A DNA stretch of 58,304 bases, taken from assembly GCA_903914955.1 (NCBI GenBank), contig CAIWRB010000069.1, positions 1-58,304 of the forward strand. The letters are read 5' to 3'. The notes below the pieces were generated by a model. It saw only the letters and a program-made list of their open reading frames with translations. It made no database searches and was not told the origin of the DNA. Position 1 is the first letter of the stretch. Each line of letters begins with the position of its first letter. The position numbers and the translations under genes are program-made. Below are positions 47,104 through 56,807 of this stretch, in pieces. Source of the DNA: an uncultured Chloroflexota bacterium. Its GTDB lineage: Bacteria; Chloroflexota; Anaerolineae; Anaerolineales; Villigracilaceae.

Positions 47104-49941
47104 ATGCCCTCACAAAAATTCGCTGATAAATATCACCTCGCAGTAGAACAGGCCGCCAAGGAAAAACCTCAAGGTGGACTCAATGGTTTCGAACAGGAAT
47201 GGAATCTACTGGATGAAGAACTGCGCCCGCTGCTCACTGTAGGCGCAGGTCCCAGTCAACAATCGTTTGTAGATTATCTGCGCGCCGAGTGCATTCCGCC
47301 GTGGCTCGCGCAGTTCAGTCAATTGGAAGTATTTCACTGGATGGTTGAGTGGGCCACGCGCCCATATTACATCCCGCGCGGCGCGATCTATGAAGCCCGT
47401 CTGATGGAAGCTTCACTCATCAACTCGCTTCACCGCGCGGGTGTCAACTTCGGCGAGCGTTTGCATTACTGGCATGGCAACCTTTTATTCCTGACCGACA
47501 TCAGCCATGACTCCATTCCAGGAAACTGGTCAATTGCAAAAAGACGTTATCTCGAAAAATGCGTTGATCTATATGGTGATACCCTCGCCACTGCGGGAAT
47601 TCACACAAACCTTTCATTGCCTGACCCGCTCTTTGCATGGGACTTTATGCACCTTTCTGCAAGCGAACGCGGTGATAAACATCTTGATGATTTCAAGTCT
47701 GAGTTTTATATTACAGCCACACGTCTCTTGCGCGCGTTTGCCAGCCTCTTTATTGCCACCGCTGCGTCCACGCCGATGCAGGCTCAAGTTAAGGATGGAC
47801 GCGCTGCCGTGATCCTTACCGAGCACGATTCGATTCGCAACCTTACCTTCCCGAATCCGCGCGAGATCGATCTCCCCGACCTCTATCATTCCTACAATGA
47901 TTATCTGCAAAACTCCTATGATCTCGTGCGGCGCGGAGTGCGCTTTGGAAACAACAACTGGACTCCTGTCCGCGCCCGTTCTTTTGCGGATCCTGTTGAG
48001 CGGATCATTTCAACCACCAGCGACGAACTGACGCATCTTTACACCCGCGGCTTGTTCGCTGTGGGACAGGCGACTCCTGCCGAGGAGATGGCGCTGCAAA
48101 TCGAAAAGCAGAATCTCATGGCGCGCATCAATCTGCCGATGGGGCGCGTCGAGGTCCGCGTGGACGATGGCGGCCATAGTCTCGATATAGACATTGCGAA
48201 TCTGACTCTCAAAAACCTCCTTCTTCTTCGCATCTATTCTGACCCGCAGTTCGCGCGTGCTTTCAGATATGACCGCGAGGATATTTCCCGCGCTCGCGTT
48301 AATGAAAACCTTGCCGCCAAGTTTAGTTTGCGAGCTGAGATCGCGAATCCATTTACATCCAAGCCGATAAGCATGCGTGACTTCCTCAAATGGACTCTCA
48401 GCGAAGTTAAACCATTAGCGGAAGCATTGGATTTATGGAATGATTTGACCCCGCTAGTTGAAATGTCTGAAGGCGGGCGCAACACTGCTGAAAAATTCCG
48501 TGCGCGATTGCAAGGCGAGTTGGCAGACGGTAATGAAGTCCCGTTGGAAGTTTTAAAGGAATTACATTTTGAGCGCGAAGCGCAAGTCAAAAGTGACGTG
48601 GAAAGAATTGCTTCTGAATATGGCGGGCTTGGTGAAGAATCCTCCAAGATCGCTGAATTCCTGCAACGCGGGCGTGATGCGGCAAGGCAAATACAAAACG
48701 CACCCATTCAATTCAGGTCGAGATCCCAGGCCGTAGTTGAAGTATCGTATCCTGACAAGACCTCTGAAATTTTGGATCTTGCACAGCAGTTGATCCGTAT
48801 CCCCGGAGTAACAGCCTGCCCCGATGAACGTTTGGATGAAGTCCATCGCACTGGTTCGCTGGTTGATGATTATTTGCGTAATGCTGGTCTGAATGTGAAA
48901 TACTTCGATGGAAAATATCCCGCAGTATATGCAACCTTCCCAAAAATAGGCGACCAGGAATCAGGGAAAAAGCCTGATTCCCCAATCACAAATAACTCAG
49001 CCTCTATCCTTTTGACGGGTCATTTCGATGTTGTCGAACCTGAACCTGACGACTCGCAATTCATTCCGCGCATTGAAGGGGATTACCTGTGGGGACGCGG
49101 CGCAGCGGATATGAAGACGGTTGTTGCGACATACATGGTGTGGATGAAAGACACCATGAAGTCTGGCACGCCATATCCGAACATCGCGTTGATGTTGGTT
49201 GGAAATGAAGAGAATGGAGAATCTGAAGCTTGGGGCACTCCGCATCTTTTGAAAGAATTAGATCTGACGCCTTCTTTATTTATCGCAGGTGAGCGTACTG
49301 GAGAAAAAGGTAATGAACTCTTTGGAGAGATCTGTGTCGAGAATCGCGGCGTGATGCGTTTCGATGTGATCGCGCGCGGTGCGAAAGGTCATTCAGGCGT
49401 GGCAGGGACAGGCGATTTGAGCGAGAAACTTATCAATGCTCGCATGGCTTTGAATGAGATCTTTGCAAAACATCTCACGCTCAAAGCGGCGGATGGTTGG
49501 CAGTCCCAAGCGAAATTCCCATTCATCAATGTTGGAACAGTGGGTGTGTATAATGTCACAGCAGCGGAAGGAATTCTTGGAGTAGAAATTCGTCCCATTC
49601 CGCAGGATGATACATCCGCATTACGAAGTGAAGTGGATGCTTATTGTGTAGAAAATGGATTGGAAGCGAAGTTCACCGTAATGGAAAATGGTGTGGCCTG
49701 CGACAGGAATAATCCAGCGTTGCTCGCGCTCATTGAAGCAGTCAAACAGGCGTCAGGTGGGCAGGAAGCGCGTATTGGCAGAAAGCTGCCAGGTACCAGC
49801 GCAAGATTTGCTCCGGGCGGGCAGGCTGTCGTTTGGGGGCAATCTGGCGTTGGTCCACATGCGAAGAACGAGGCGCATTACATTCCCAGCATTGAGCCGT
49901 ATTACAGATCGCTGAATGAGTTGGCGAAGTTGTGGAAGTAA
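47104..49941 (+). CDS. Glutamate-cysteine-ligase-like domain fused to an M20 metallopeptidase
   Basis: A 945-residue fusion. Residues 1-540 resemble GCS2-type carboxylate-amine ligases: GGLNGFEQEWNLLD at the N-terminus, ARLMEASLINSLHRAG, TAGIHTNLSLP and the RVEVRVDDGGHSLDIDI strand. Residues 550-945 are an M20 peptidase: LLTGHFDVVEPEPDDSQF (first metal ligands), WGRGAADMKTV, GNEENGESEAWGT, and the GVGPHAKNEAHYI end. An insertion at about residues 616-632 comes from a palindrome. A product of the ligase could be the substrate of the peptidase. It stops within a terminator shared with the next gene. Confidence 0.85.
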   Translation: MPSQKFADKYHLAVEQAAKEKPQGGLNGFEQEWNLLDEELRPLLTVGAGPSQQSFVDYLRAECIPPWLAQFSQLEVFHWMVEWATRPYYIPRGAIYEARLMEASLINSLHRAGVNFGERLHYWHGNLLFLTDISHDSIPGNWSIAKRRYLEKCVDLYGDTLATAGIHTNLSLPDPLFAWDFMHLSASERGDKHLDDFKSEFYITATRLLRAFASLFIATAASTPMQAQVKDGRAAVILTEHDSIRNLTFPNPREIDLPDLYHSYNDYLQNSYDLVRRGVRFGNNNWTPVRARSFADPVERIISTTSDELTHLYTRGLFAVGQATPAEEMALQIEKQNLMARINLPMGRVEVRVDDGGHSLDIDIANLTLKNLLLLRIYSDPQFARAFRYDREDISRARVNENLAAKFSLRAEIANPFTSKPISMRDFLKWTLSEVKPLAEALDLWNDLTPLVEMSEGGRNTAEKFRARLQGELADGNEVPLEVLKELHFEREAQVKSDVERIASEYGGLGEESSKIAEFLQRGRDAARQIQNAPIQFRSRSQAVVEVSYPDKTSEILDLAQQLIRIPGVTACPDERLDEVHRTGSLVDDYLRNAGLNVKYFDGKYPAVYATFPKIGDQESGKKPDSPITNNSASILLTGHFDVVEPEPDDSQFIPRIEGDYLWGRGAADMKTVVATYMVWMKDTMKSGTPYPNIALMLVGNEENGESEAWGTPHLLKELDLTPSLFIAGERTGEKGNELFGEICVENRGVMRFDVIARGAKGHSGVAGTGDLSEKLINARMALNEIFAKHLTLKAADGWQSQAKFPFINVGTVGVYNVTAAEGILGVEIRPIPQDDTSALRSEVDAYCVENGLEAKFTVMENGVACDRNNPALLALIEAVKQASGGQEARIGRKLPGTSARFAPGGQAVVWGQSGVGPHAKNEAHYIPSIEPYYRSLNELAKLWK
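48957..48981. repeat. Palindrome inside the M20 domain coding region
   Basis: GGAATCAGG and CCTGATTCC pair over 9 bp around GAAAAAG. It is read in frame as QESGKKPDSP between ATFPK and SASILLTGHFD. That region is normally a short strand connection in M20 enzymes. Confidence 0.7.
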
Positions 49942-49977
49942 AAAAAATAGGTCACGCCAAGGCGTGACCTATTTTTT
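49942..49977. terminator. Bidirectional terminator holding a stop codon
   Basis: AAAAAATAGGTCACGCC and GGCGTGACCTATTTTTT pair over 17 bp around AA. It separates the convergent fusion gene and the histidine phosphatase. The latter's TAG stop (49969-49971) lies inside the stem. Confidence 0.92.
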
Positions 49978-50589
49978 TAAGAATTCAAATGGCGGGCGTT
50001 GATTCAATTTAATTAAATTCGCGCCTGAGTCACCGGCGTAGATTGCAGTCAATGACCCTGTATCACAACTTAATCGTTGAAAATTGTCGAGCGGCAAACC
50101 AAGAAAATGCGACACCGCCAGTTTGATCGGGTCGGCATGAAAGACAACCGCGATAATATCCTGCGGCTTGTTATGTTTTTTGATAATATTTTCAAGTACG
50201 TTTGAAATGCGGGTTTGAATTTCTGGAAAGGACTCACCATCAGGAAAACGAAAACGGGAGGGGGCATGCTGCACGATCTTCCAAACTTTTGTCAGGCTCA
50301 AAACCTTCCATGACTTGCCCTGCCATTTGCCGATATCCGCATCCATCAGATCAGGTTCCTGAATGATCTCTAATTTGCGCGCGGATGCTATTGGCGCCGC
50401 GGTCTCCATCGCCCTCTCAAGTGGACTCGAATAAATGGCTTTGACCGGAACATCTTTCAACGCTTCACCCAACGCCTCAGCCTGCTTTTGCCCCTTTTCG
50501 TTTAAGTGAACCCCGGGAGTTCGTCCTGCCATTTTGCCTGTTTTGACAAAATCATTTTCACCGTGACGGATCAACAATAATAGAGTCAT
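49969..50589 (-). CDS. Histidine phosphatase (phosphoglycerate mutase-like)
   Basis: A 206-residue histidine acid phosphatase-fold protein. The catalytic H9 lies in LIRHGEND, the second histidine in VFHADPIKLAVSHF, and SSPLERAMETAAPIA is the conserved arginine region. It may act on phosphomonoesters; the substrate is not known. It starts at the rarA stop (1-nt overlap), so it is coupled to rarA. Confidence 0.9.
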   Translation of the reverse strand: MTLLLLIRHGENDFVKTGKMAGRTPGVHLNEKGQKQAEALGEALKDVPVKAIYSSPLERAMETAAPIASARKLEIIQEPDLMDADIGKWQGKSWKVLSLTKVWKIVQHAPSRFRFPDGESFPEIQTRISNVLENIIKKHNKPQDIIAVVFHADPIKLAVSHFLGLPLDNFQRLSCDTGSLTAIYAGDSGANLIKLNQRPPFEFLKK

Positions 50590-51998
50590 TATTTGATTTT
50601 CCTCTTCATATCTTTAATTTCATCTTCGCTCATATCAGGAATATTTTCAATCTTGGAAATTCCCAATGCTTTACGCTGAGCTGTGCGCCACATTTCCAGG
50701 CGCGCTGTTACTTGCGACTCGTAGCCTTCCTGCGAAGGCATATAGAAATAAGTGCCGAGTAATCTCTTTGGCAAATATTGCTGCGGTGTAAAGTGACCTT
50801 CTTCATCATGCGGATAAATATAATCCTTGCCCTGACCTGTCGCGGCGGCATCGCGATTCCCATCCTGAAGATGACGCGGCACAGAGACTTGTCCTTCCTC
50901 TTCGATCTTTTTCATCGCTTTGAAATAAGCGCCCGCGCTATTAGATTTGGGCGCGGTGGCGAGATACAGTGTCGCTTCCGCTATCGGATAAATCCCTTCG
51001 GGCAAACCGATGTAATCAAAGGCCTGCGCCGCAGAATTGGCGACGATGAGTCCCATGGGGTCTGCCAGTCCGATATCTTCACCTGCCAGAATAATTAATC
51101 TGCGGATGATGAATTTTGGGTCTTCGCCCGCGTAGATCATTTTTGCAAGCCAATACAAAGCCGCATCTGGGTCACTTCCGCGCACAGATTTGATAAAGGC
51201 GGAGATGGTGTCGTAATGTGCGTCGCCATCTTTGTCATATAAAACTGCGCGGCGTTGAATGGATTCTTGTGCAACGTCGAGTGTAATGTTAATGATGCCC
51301 TCTTTATCTGGCGCAGTGGATTCAACCGCAAGCTCAATTGCATTCAGCGCATTGCGTGCGTCGCCTGAGGAAACTTCAACTAAATGGGAGCGGGCATTCA
51401 AGTCAAATGTGATGCGTTTATTTCCGTAGCCGCGTTCTTTGTCGGCCAGTGCGCGGTCAATTAATATGCCAGTCTCAGTTTGATTCAAATTGCGTAGTTG
51501 AAAAACACGCGAACGTGAGATGAGAGCTTTGATGACTTCAAAGTATGGATTCTCAGTTGTCGCGCCGATCAATGTGAACGTTCCGTTTTCGACGTGCGGC
51601 AGGAGTGCATCCTGTTGGGCTTTGTTCCATCTGTGGACTTCATCCACAAAGAGAATCGTGCGGATATTATGTAATCGTCTGCGTTCGAGAGACTCATCGA
51701 TCACCACACGCAAATCCGCTTTGCCAGCGAGAATGGCAGAGATGGTAGTGAAGTGGCTTTTGGTTGTATTCGCAATGACTTGTGCAAGCGTGGTCTTGCC
51801 TGTGCCAGGAGGTCCCCACAAAATGATGGACGAGAAAAGTTTGTCCGCTTCGATGGCGCGGCGCAGGAGTTTGCCTTCCCCCACGATATGCTCCTGCCCA
51901 ATGTATTCATTCAAAGTGCGCGGACGCATCCGCGCGGCAAGCGGGGCTTCACTTTTCAGGCGGTCTTGCATGGCATAGTCAAAAAGGTCGTTGGACAT
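50589..51998 (-). CDS. rarA: RarA (MgsA/WRNIP1-like) replication-associated AAA ATPase
   Basis: I take the ATG at 51998 (469 residues); the longer frame begins inside the SWIM gene. The Walker A motif is GPPGTGKTTLAQVIA near residue 62, and the Walker B reads TILFVDEVHRW. The arginine finger region and the C-terminal MgsA tetramerisation domain (AATGQGKDYIYPHDEEGHF) are complete. It acts at stalled replication forks. A consensus -10 box lies 6 nt before the ATG. The first 118 residues recur, with four changes, in the truncated copy at 57640. Confidence 0.95.
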   Translation of the reverse strand: MSNDLFDYAMQDRLKSEAPLAARMRPRTLNEYIGQEHIVGEGKLLRRAIEADKLFSSIILWGPPGTGKTTLAQVIANTTKSHFTTISAILAGKADLRVVIDESLERRRLHNIRTILFVDEVHRWNKAQQDALLPHVENGTFTLIGATTENPYFEVIKALISRSRVFQLRNLNQTETGILIDRALADKERGYGNKRITFDLNARSHLVEVSSGDARNALNAIELAVESTAPDKEGIINITLDVAQESIQRRAVLYDKDGDAHYDTISAFIKSVRGSDPDAALYWLAKMIYAGEDPKFIIRRLIILAGEDIGLADPMGLIVANSAAQAFDYIGLPEGIYPIAEATLYLATAPKSNSAGAYFKAMKKIEEEGQVSVPRHLQDGNRDAAATGQGKDYIYPHDEEGHFTPQQYLPKRLLGTYFYMPSQEGYESQVTARLEMWRTAQRKALGISKIENIPDMSEDEIKDMKRKIK

Positions 51999-52004
51999 GG
52001 GGAG

Positions 52005-52010
52005 ATTATA
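52005..52010 (-). promoter_or_regulatory. -10 box of rarA (leaderless)
   Basis: TATAAT ends 6 nt before the rarA ATG. The site lies in the short gap after the SWIM gene, so rarA has its own promoter. The -35 is weak. Confidence 0.55.
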
Positions 52011-52020
52011 ATGTACGCCG

Positions 52021-52896
52021 TTAAGCTGATTTGCTATTCTCTTCCTGCTCTTGGAATGCAATTTGAAGCGCCTTGCGCCCAATGGTTTGATACGTCTCTC
52101 GCAGCAGTGACGCAATTCCAGGGTCGGGAACAAATGACGCGGCGCCGAGCCGTTTGAGCAGAGGCATCTCAATCGTCGGCGGGTGGATTGAGACGGAGAA
52201 TCCTTCCAGCGGCGCACCCATCTCCCAATAATTGGCAATGCAATTTTCCAGCGGAACGATCGTTTCGGCTTTTTCAACTTCCTCTTCGATAATCTCATCA
52301 GCGCCCGCGCGACGTTTGCGAAGTTCCTGCATCACCTGTTCCTGAGTGCGTCCGCGCAGACGGAAGATCAAAAACGGGTCTTCATCAAATCGTTCACCCA
52401 GAATATAATGCGCCGCCGCGATGTGCTTGCACGGATTGGAATAATCGGGGCAGGAACAATCGGTCTTCAGGTCGTTGCGATGGGATGGGAACAAGCTTAC
52501 CTTCGCGGATTCAAATGCCTGCTCGATCTCCTGCGGCATTTCACCAGCCAGTAATTGTGCACTGAAAATCGCCTGCTCGGCGAGCGCATCAATCACCTTG
52601 TCCCACTGTGCGTTGGTTAGCGGCTCGATCTGAATCTTGATTTTATACGGCGAACGCTGTGACCCCTGCACGCGCGCGGCGATTCCATCTTTGATTTCTT
52701 CGATGGAAAGCACCTGACCCTGTCGCGCATAACTTCGTCCGCGCGAGAGGCGACCTGAATCCACGAGCCGTTCCAATGCCGCGATCCACCTTTGTGCCCA
52801 CCAGTTTTTTGCAAACGTCCCGCGCTGACTCTGCGCCTTGATTCCATCTTTTGTCTTGATTGCTTTTGTTGGTTTGAACCAATAATCGAATGGCAT
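52021..52896 (-). CDS. SWIM zinc-finger protein
   Basis: A 291-residue protein. A SWIM motif lies at CSCPDYSNPCKH (C147, C149, C156, H158), a zinc-binding element known to bind DNA or proteins. The N-terminal part (about 1-130) is helical with NWWAQRWIAALERL. The stop is followed 22 nt later by rarA. Such proteins commonly accompany SNF2 helicases; here the SNF2 gene ends 1 nt before this gene starts, so they are one operon. Confidence 0.88.
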   Translation of the reverse strand: MPFDYWFKPTKAIKTKDGIKAQSQRGTFAKNWWAQRWIAALERLVDSGRLSRGRSYARQGQVLSIEEIKDGIAARVQGSQRSPYKIKIQIEPLTNAQWDKVIDALAEQAIFSAQLLAGEMPQEIEQAFESAKVSLFPSHRNDLKTDCSCPDYSNPCKHIAAAHYILGERFDEDPFLIFRLRGRTQEQVMQELRKRRAGADEIIEEEVEKAETIVPLENCIANYWEMGAPLEGFSVSIHPPTIEMPLLKRLGAASFVPDPGIASLLRETYQTIGRKALQIAFQEQEENSKSA

Positions 52897-52897
52897 G

Positions 52898-55800
52898 TTA
52901 TTCTCTCCTCAAAGAAACTACGCGTCTCAATTCATCCGTGCTCATCTCGGTGATCCAATTCTCGCCACTGCCGACCACCGCCTGTGCCAGTCCCTTTTTG
53001 GATTCGATCATGTCGTCGATCATCTCTTCCAGCGTGCCTGTTGTGACGAATTTATGCACCTGTACGTTGCGCTTCTGCCCGATGCGGAAGGCGCGGTCTG
53101 TGGCTTGATCTTCCACGGCGGGATTCCACCAGCGGTCAAAGTGGAAGACATGATTGGCGCGCGTTAGGTTCAAGCCTGTGCCGCCCGCCTTCAAGGACAG
53201 AATAAAAATGGACGGCGCGTGTTCATCTTCCTGAAAACGTTTCACCATTTGATCGCGCATCTTCGTAGATGTGCCGCCGTGTAAAAATTGAGTCGCCACG
53301 CCAAACTCTGTTGGCAGATAATTTGTCAGCATTTCGCCCATCTCTGCAAACTGCGTGAAGATCAGGGCGCGGTCACCCTCCGCGGATATTTCCTCCAGCA
53401 ATTCGCCGAGACGTTCCAGTTTTCCGCTGCGCCCCGTCAAATCTACATTTTGACTTACCTCGCCTTTTTTGCCCTTGCGAGTCTGATGAAGATACTGCAC
53501 GGGGTGATTGCAAATCTGCTTCAACTGCATCAACATGCTCAACACCAGTCCGCGCCGTTGAATGCCCTCTTCCTCTTCAATGCGTTTCATCGCATCCTGC
53601 ACCACCGCTTCGTACAAAGTGGCTTGTTCTTCGGTCAGGTTGCAATAGACTTTGGTCTCCACTTTGTTGGGCAGGTCGGTAATTACACGCGGATCAGTTT
53701 TGACGCGCCGCAAAATAAATGGCGTGGTTAACTGTTTTAGTTTTTTCAAAGCATCTTCATCGTGATAGCGTTCGATGGGCAAAGCAAAATTCGCGCGGAA
53801 CTGCGTGTGTCCGCCGAGATAGCCTGGGTTCAAAAAGTGCATGATCGACCACAACTCGGAGAGTCTGTTTTCGACGGGTGTGCCCGTCAGCGCAATGCGA
53901 AACTCCGCGTTGAACTTGCGGATCGCCTGGGTCTGTTTTGCGGCTGGATTTTTGATGTTCTGCGCTTCGTCCAAAATGACCGCCAGCCAGTTGACCGATT
54001 GGATGGATTCTGCGTCCAATCGCGCGACGGGATAACTGGTCAGCATCACGTCCTTGCCTTTGATTGCCTTGCGCATCTCTCCGCCCCTCAGCCTGTCCGC
54101 TCCCCGATGGATATAAGTTTGCAGCCCTGGCGCGAACTTGCCAATCTCGCGCTCCCAGTTAGTGACCACCGACGTGGGCGCAATCAACAAAACGGGCGCG
54201 GAAAATTTTCCCAGCCTTTCCTTTTCGCGCAGCAACAGCGAAATCGTTTGGATGGTTTTGCCCAATCCCATGTCATCGGCGAGGCACGCGCCCAAGCCCC
54301 ACTTGCGCAGAAACGCCAGCCACGAATATCCAAATTGTTGATACGGGCGCAGTTGACCGAGCAATCCGACGGGTTGATCCAACTGCTCCAATTTATCCGA
54401 CTGTTTGAATAGTTCCATCCATTCGGCGAGCCAGCCTTCGTATATGACTTCTTCCACGGGCAAACCGCTTGCGGATGATTCTCCGCCCAAGCTTATCTTT
54501 GCCGCCTCGAGTAGACTCATCTCGCCTTGAACCTGACCCTGCTCCCAAAACTTGATCGCCGCCTCGATCTGTTCCGCATCCAGCGCCACCCATTGCCCGC
54601 GAATTTGCACCAGCGGCGACTTCAACTTTGCCAGCGCTTTGAATTCGTTTTCCGTCAGTTCCGTCTCGCCGATGGATAACTGCCATTGATAGCTGACCAG
54701 ATTCTCCATCGTCATTTTGCCTGGCGCGCCTTTTTCCTGTTTGGACTTCATCTTGACTTTTACGCCAAACCGCGAGCCTTTCTTATTCCACCACGGCGGG
54801 ACGAGTACGCCAAAGCCCGCGCCTTCGAGCAATGGCGCAGTCTCGCGTAGAAAGGTGTACGCGCCGCCTGTATCTACTGATAATTTGGTGGGACGCTTCC
54901 CTTTCAGGCTTTCGGTGATGGGCGGGAACAAACGCGCCGCGTAGCCCAAGCCTGTAAGTAATTTTTCCTGCGGTTGTTCAAAGCGATGACCGAGATGGGT
55001 GAGCACGCCTTTGGTCTTTTTCCAGACTTCATCGGCGGGGATTAACAAACTGGGGTCATCCTTCGCTTGAATCAGATAATGCAGTTGCCAGTCCTCTTTT
55101 TGCGAAGCAGGCGCTTGCAAGCGGAAGGCAATACGGAACGCGGCATCGCCCGCGACATGCAGGTTGCGCATCCATGCTTTGTAACTGACTGCAAGATTTT
55201 GCAGTTGCGCGGGCGAGGCTTTGACGGTTGGGTCTTCGCGGAACAAGGCTTCAATCCAGCGCGCGGCAGTTGTATCTTCTCCAACATAAAATCGCGGCGC
55301 AGACTTTTTTCCAAAATTACGCGCCAGCGAATCGCAGAAGGTGTTGAGGAAATTGGTTAATAATTTTTTGGGAGAAATATCAGAATCGAGGTCCGCGCGG
55401 CAAACGGCAGGCATGGCGGATTCCAGTTGGGCGAGGCGTGTTGCATCTTTTGCTGCATCCAACACAGGCAGCCAGCGCGCTTCATAATTTCCTTCCACAG
55501 CCACAAGCGTGGGAATCAATTTGTGTGAGGCGAGAGTTTCCAATGCCAAGGCGGCGACCATGCTCCAGTACCGCAGATCAGGCGCGGGCGGAGAATCTGT
55601 CACCGAGGCGTGATCCAGTAAAACGGAGATCGCATCGGCAGGCTTCATCCAAATCCCGTTGATGAGAAATGAATCCAGCGCTGGGCTTTGAGTGTCCAAA
55701 TCCCAGTTGTGAATGAGTTGGGGAGATGGCGAGGGCACGCCGCGCACGGTGGGTAGTCGCAGGGTGATGGCTTTAGACGCGCCATCAAGATTGAAAATGT

Positions 55801-55957
55801 TTTTGAGAGTATTTGTATCCGCACAGAATGGATGCAGGCGTGATTTTGTTTTCTTCTTCGCGCGTGATTGTTTCGGCGTGAGCACATCGGATGTTTCCGC
55901 CCAGAATAAAATACCGCCTAAATTTTCAGGTTGATAGTGCGCGTGGAGAATGTGCAT
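52898..55957 (-). CDS. SNF2-family DNA-dependent ATPase
   Basis: A 1019-residue SNF2/HepA-like protein. The N-terminal half (about 1-550) has a low-similarity region typical of bacterial SNF2. The ATPase shows motif I in LADDMGLGKTIQTISLL, motif II VILDEAQNIKN, the GTPVENRLSELWSIMHFLNPG block and motif VI QATDRAFRIGQ. It remodels or displaces proteins on DNA in the family. It forms an operon with the SWIM gene and lies beside an AbiE pair, which suggests a defence context; this is not proved. It is separated from AbiEii by 40 nt. Confidence 0.92.
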   Translation of the reverse strand: MHILHAHYQPENLGGILFWAETSDVLTPKQSRAKKKTKSRLHPFCADTNTLKNIFNLDGASKAITLRLPTVRGVPSPSPQLIHNWDLDTQSPALDSFLINGIWMKPADAISVLLDHASVTDSPPAPDLRYWSMVAALALETLASHKLIPTLVAVEGNYEARWLPVLDAAKDATRLAQLESAMPAVCRADLDSDISPKKLLTNFLNTFCDSLARNFGKKSAPRFYVGEDTTAARWIEALFREDPTVKASPAQLQNLAVSYKAWMRNLHVAGDAAFRIAFRLQAPASQKEDWQLHYLIQAKDDPSLLIPADEVWKKTKGVLTHLGHRFEQPQEKLLTGLGYAARLFPPITESLKGKRPTKLSVDTGGAYTFLRETAPLLEGAGFGVLVPPWWNKKGSRFGVKVKMKSKQEKGAPGKMTMENLVSYQWQLSIGETELTENEFKALAKLKSPLVQIRGQWVALDAEQIEAAIKFWEQGQVQGEMSLLEAAKISLGGESSASGLPVEEVIYEGWLAEWMELFKQSDKLEQLDQPVGLLGQLRPYQQFGYSWLAFLRKWGLGACLADDMGLGKTIQTISLLLREKERLGKFSAPVLLIAPTSVVTNWEREIGKFAPGLQTYIHRGADRLRGGEMRKAIKGKDVMLTSYPVARLDAESIQSVNWLAVILDEAQNIKNPAAKQTQAIRKFNAEFRIALTGTPVENRLSELWSIMHFLNPGYLGGHTQFRANFALPIERYHDEDALKKLKQLTTPFILRRVKTDPRVITDLPNKVETKVYCNLTEEQATLYEAVVQDAMKRIEEEEGIQRRGLVLSMLMQLKQICNHPVQYLHQTRKGKKGEVSQNVDLTGRSGKLERLGELLEEISAEGDRALIFTQFAEMGEMLTNYLPTEFGVATQFLHGGTSTKMRDQMVKRFQEDEHAPSIFILSLKAGGTGLNLTRANHVFHFDRWWNPAVEDQATDRAFRIGQKRNVQVHKFVTTGTLEEMIDDMIESKKGLAQAVVGSGENWITEMSTDELRRVVSLRRE

Positions 55958-55997
55958 GTTTTTTCGCTCTCGGTAGGATTTTTGATAAGAAAGGCGC

Positions 55998-56807
55998 TCA
56001 GGATTTTTTCAACAAGCGCAAGAGATTATCTTTTGTCAGCAGGGCTAGATCCTCTGGCGAACTGAGAAATGGGCGCACATCATCAATCGCTTGTTCAAAT
56101 GAAATGGTTTCGATTTTTGAATAAATAGTTTCACGCCAGTTTTCAATTGTCATAACATGCCCTGCCCAATCTGTCTGGGACAAGGCATGATTTAGCAAGT
56201 TTAGATTTGGCTCCGCCCAAGTTCTGTCACCCAAATACCAGACCAAGTCATACAGGTCGCGTCCTTTCAAATGGGGACGATGCAAGATTGCGTGAAGTTT
56301 TCCTGCCAGCAATGAGGATTTATCGTGGTGTTGAAGGTTGAGAAGTACGTGGCGGCGAATCAAGGATGTTTCGAGTGTGGCGCCTGTGGGCGGGCGGGTA
56401 TCCACTTCAATTTTTACCGCCAATGATTCATCTTGATGCGGCGATAGATTCAGTTCATGCAATAATCCTGAAAAACGGACAAAGGCGCTATGAACTGTTT
56501 TCTGGTCGTTTAATTTGAGCGTAACAACGTAGCCCTGCGCTCCCATATCTTTTTGGATGGATTGAAGATATGCGCGGAAATTGTATGAAACGGAATTCCC
56601 TTCAAGGGCAAAGTCCAAGTCTTCAGAGTAACGCGGGAGGGAGTATAAAAATCTCAGCGCGGTTCCGCCGTGAAAAGCGAGCGCGGTCATTGCGCCAGCG
56701 CGTTGCAAACTTTGCAGGATTAATGCCTGTAAATATTCACGTGCCAGGTTTTTCTTTTCGATGGGCGATGTCACGGCTGATACAAGCGTAAGGAGGTATT
56801 CTTTCAT
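55998..56807 (-). CDS. abiEii: AbiEii/AbiGii-type nucleotidyltransferase toxin
   Basis: A 269-residue nucleotidyltransferase-like toxin of a type IV TA system. Motif 1 is HGGTALRFLYSLPRYSEDLD, with the DLD metal site. The conserved KGRDLYDLVWYL near residue 178 is also typical. Family toxins add nucleotides to tRNA or otherwise arrest growth, protecting against phage. It overlaps the antitoxin by 4 nt. Confidence 0.93.
   Translation of the reverse strand: MKEYLLTLVSAVTSPIEKKNLAREYLQALILQSLQRAGAMTALAFHGGTALRFLYSLPRYSEDLDFALEGNSVSYNFRAYLQSIQKDMGAQGYVVTLKLNDQKTVHSAFVRFSGLLHELNLSPHQDESLAVKIEVDTRPPTGATLETSLIRRHVLLNLQHHDKSSLLAGKLHAILHRPHLKGRDLYDLVWYLGDRTWAEPNLNLLNHALSQTDWAGHVMTIENWRETIYSKIETISFEQAIDDVRPFLSSPEDLALLTKDNLLRLLKKS

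Noticed and set aside
51999-52298. 100-codon N-terminal extension of rarA
   Set aside because: It lies inside the SWIM gene and is out of keeping with RarA proteins, which start MSNDLF; a -10 box sits just upstream of that ATG.
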